A stretch of 5,757 nucleotides of DNA from Candidatus Zixiibacteriota bacterium (lineage in GTDB: Bacteria > Zixibacteria > MSB-5A5 > JAABVY01 > JAHJOQ01): assembly GCA_030631455.1 (NCBI GenBank), contig DAOVLC010000110.1, positions 1 to 5,757 of the forward strand. Reading direction: 5' to 3'. Within the stretch, counting starts at the first letter, position 1; the number at the start of each line of letters is the position of its first letter. Below, in pieces: positions 5,333 to 5,757 of the stretch. Both the position numbers and the translations under genes were made by a program. The notes beneath the pieces are model-generated. The model did no database searches. It had not been told where the DNA came from and worked only from the letters and a program-made list of their open reading frames with translations.

Positions 5333-5757
5333 ATGGCGAAGTACAGAATAGCTTGGCTGCCGGGTGACGGCGTAGGCGTGGATGTTATGGAGGCGGCGAA
5401 AATTGTTCTCGACAAACTCGAACTGGATGCCGAGTATCCGCACGGTGATATCGGCTGGGAGTTCTGGTGCAAAGAGGGAAAGCCTCTGCCTGACCGGACA
5501 ATCGATCTACTGAAACAGACCGATTGTGCGCTGTTTGGAGCGATTACGTCGAAGCCCAAGGAAGAAGCTGAGAAAGAGCTGGCGCCCGAACTAAAGGGTA
5601 AGGGACTCGTCTACTCATCGCCGATCGTCGGCCTGAGACAGTTGTTCAACCTGGGGACTAATCTGAGGCCATGCAAAGGCTACGAAGGAAACCCGCTCAA
5701 TTACCGGGACGGTATCGATCTCATCGTGTTTCGTGAAAATACCGAAGATCTCTATGC
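5333..5757 (+). CDS. Isocitrate/isopropylmalate dehydrogenase family protein, 5' part (runs off window end)
   Basis: From the ATG at 5333 the frame stays open to the window end, giving 141 residues of an enzyme that usually has 330-430. The family oxidatively decarboxylates a (2R,3S)-2-hydroxy acid (isocitrate, 3-isopropylmalate, homoisocitrate) using NAD(P) and Mg or Mn in the cytoplasm. The start has the usual I-A-W-L-P-G-D-G-V-G (6-15). The three substrate arginines are present: R102 in G-L-R-Q, R112 in N-L-R-P, and R134 in F-R-E-N-T-E-D-L-Y, with Y141 matching the catalytic tyrosine. R-E-N-T-E-D-L-Y resembles isocitrate dehydrogenase more than LeuB. Aligned by eye to E. coli Icd, S96 matches Ser113 but I98 replaces Asn115, so the specificity is not certain and no symbol is given. 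The metal-binding aspartates and cofactor site lie beyond the window. It starts 7 nt after the barrel gene and so appears to be the tail of an envelope-protein operon, an unusual place for a central metabolic enzyme. Confidence 0.9.
   Translation, partial: MAKYRIAWLPGDGVGVDVMEAAKIVLDKLELDAEYPHGDIGWEFWCKEGKPLPDRTIDLLKQTDCALFGAITSKPKEEAEKELAPELKGKGLVYSSPIVGLRQLFNLGTNLRPCKGYEGNPLNYRDGIDLIVFRENTEDLY

Noticed and set aside
1..5757. tRNA, rRNA, CRISPR array, insertion sequence or phage attachment site
   Set aside because: Reading both strands showed no regularly spaced direct repeats, no transposase or integrase motifs, no terminal inverted repeats, and almost no non-coding space in which an RNA gene could sit.

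Overview
The window reads as a short stretch of a Gram-negative bacterial chromosome, with every gene on the plus strand. Two predicted outer-membrane beta-barrels of the PorV/PorQ type and a secreted beta-propeller protein ending in a FlgD/type IX-like C-terminal domain point to the FCB superphylum or a related candidate phylum (Zixibacteria-, KSB1- or Latescibacteria-like). This placement comes from protein style alone; there is no rRNA or marker gene to confirm it.

Layout: (1) Positions 1-666 hold the 3' two thirds of a short-form Ppx/GppA phosphatase; its 5' end lies outside the window. (2) Positions 663-760 hold a strong sigma70-like promoter whose -35 box overlaps the ppx stop codon, then a leader of about 60 nt. 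(3) Positions 761-3286 encode an 841-aa exported protein: signal peptide, about 13 beta-propeller blade motifs with seven Asp-box-like turns, and a C-terminal sorting-type beta-sandwich. (4) Positions 3303-4373 and 4399-5325 encode two different PorV/PorQ-like barrels of 356 and 308 aa. (5) From 5333 to the window end lies the 5' third of an isocitrate/isopropylmalate dehydrogenase family gene.

The genes from 761 onward are separated by only 16, 25 and 7 nt, each with its own Shine-Dalgarno sequence, and no terminator is seen between them, so they probably form one operon from the promoter at 663-690. The set resembles part of the type IX secretion attachment complex, in which PorZ (two propellers plus an uncleaved CTD-like domain) works with PorV, PorQ and the sortase PorU. 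A PorZ-like reading, or a CTD-bearing cargo encoded beside its own PorV-type carriers, is the most interesting hypothesis here. No PorU-like peptidase and no translocon gene is in the window.

No tRNA, rRNA, CRISPR array, insertion sequence or attachment site was found. The only non-coding stretch of note is the 94-nt promoter/leader region; no gap without a gene exceeds 300 bases.
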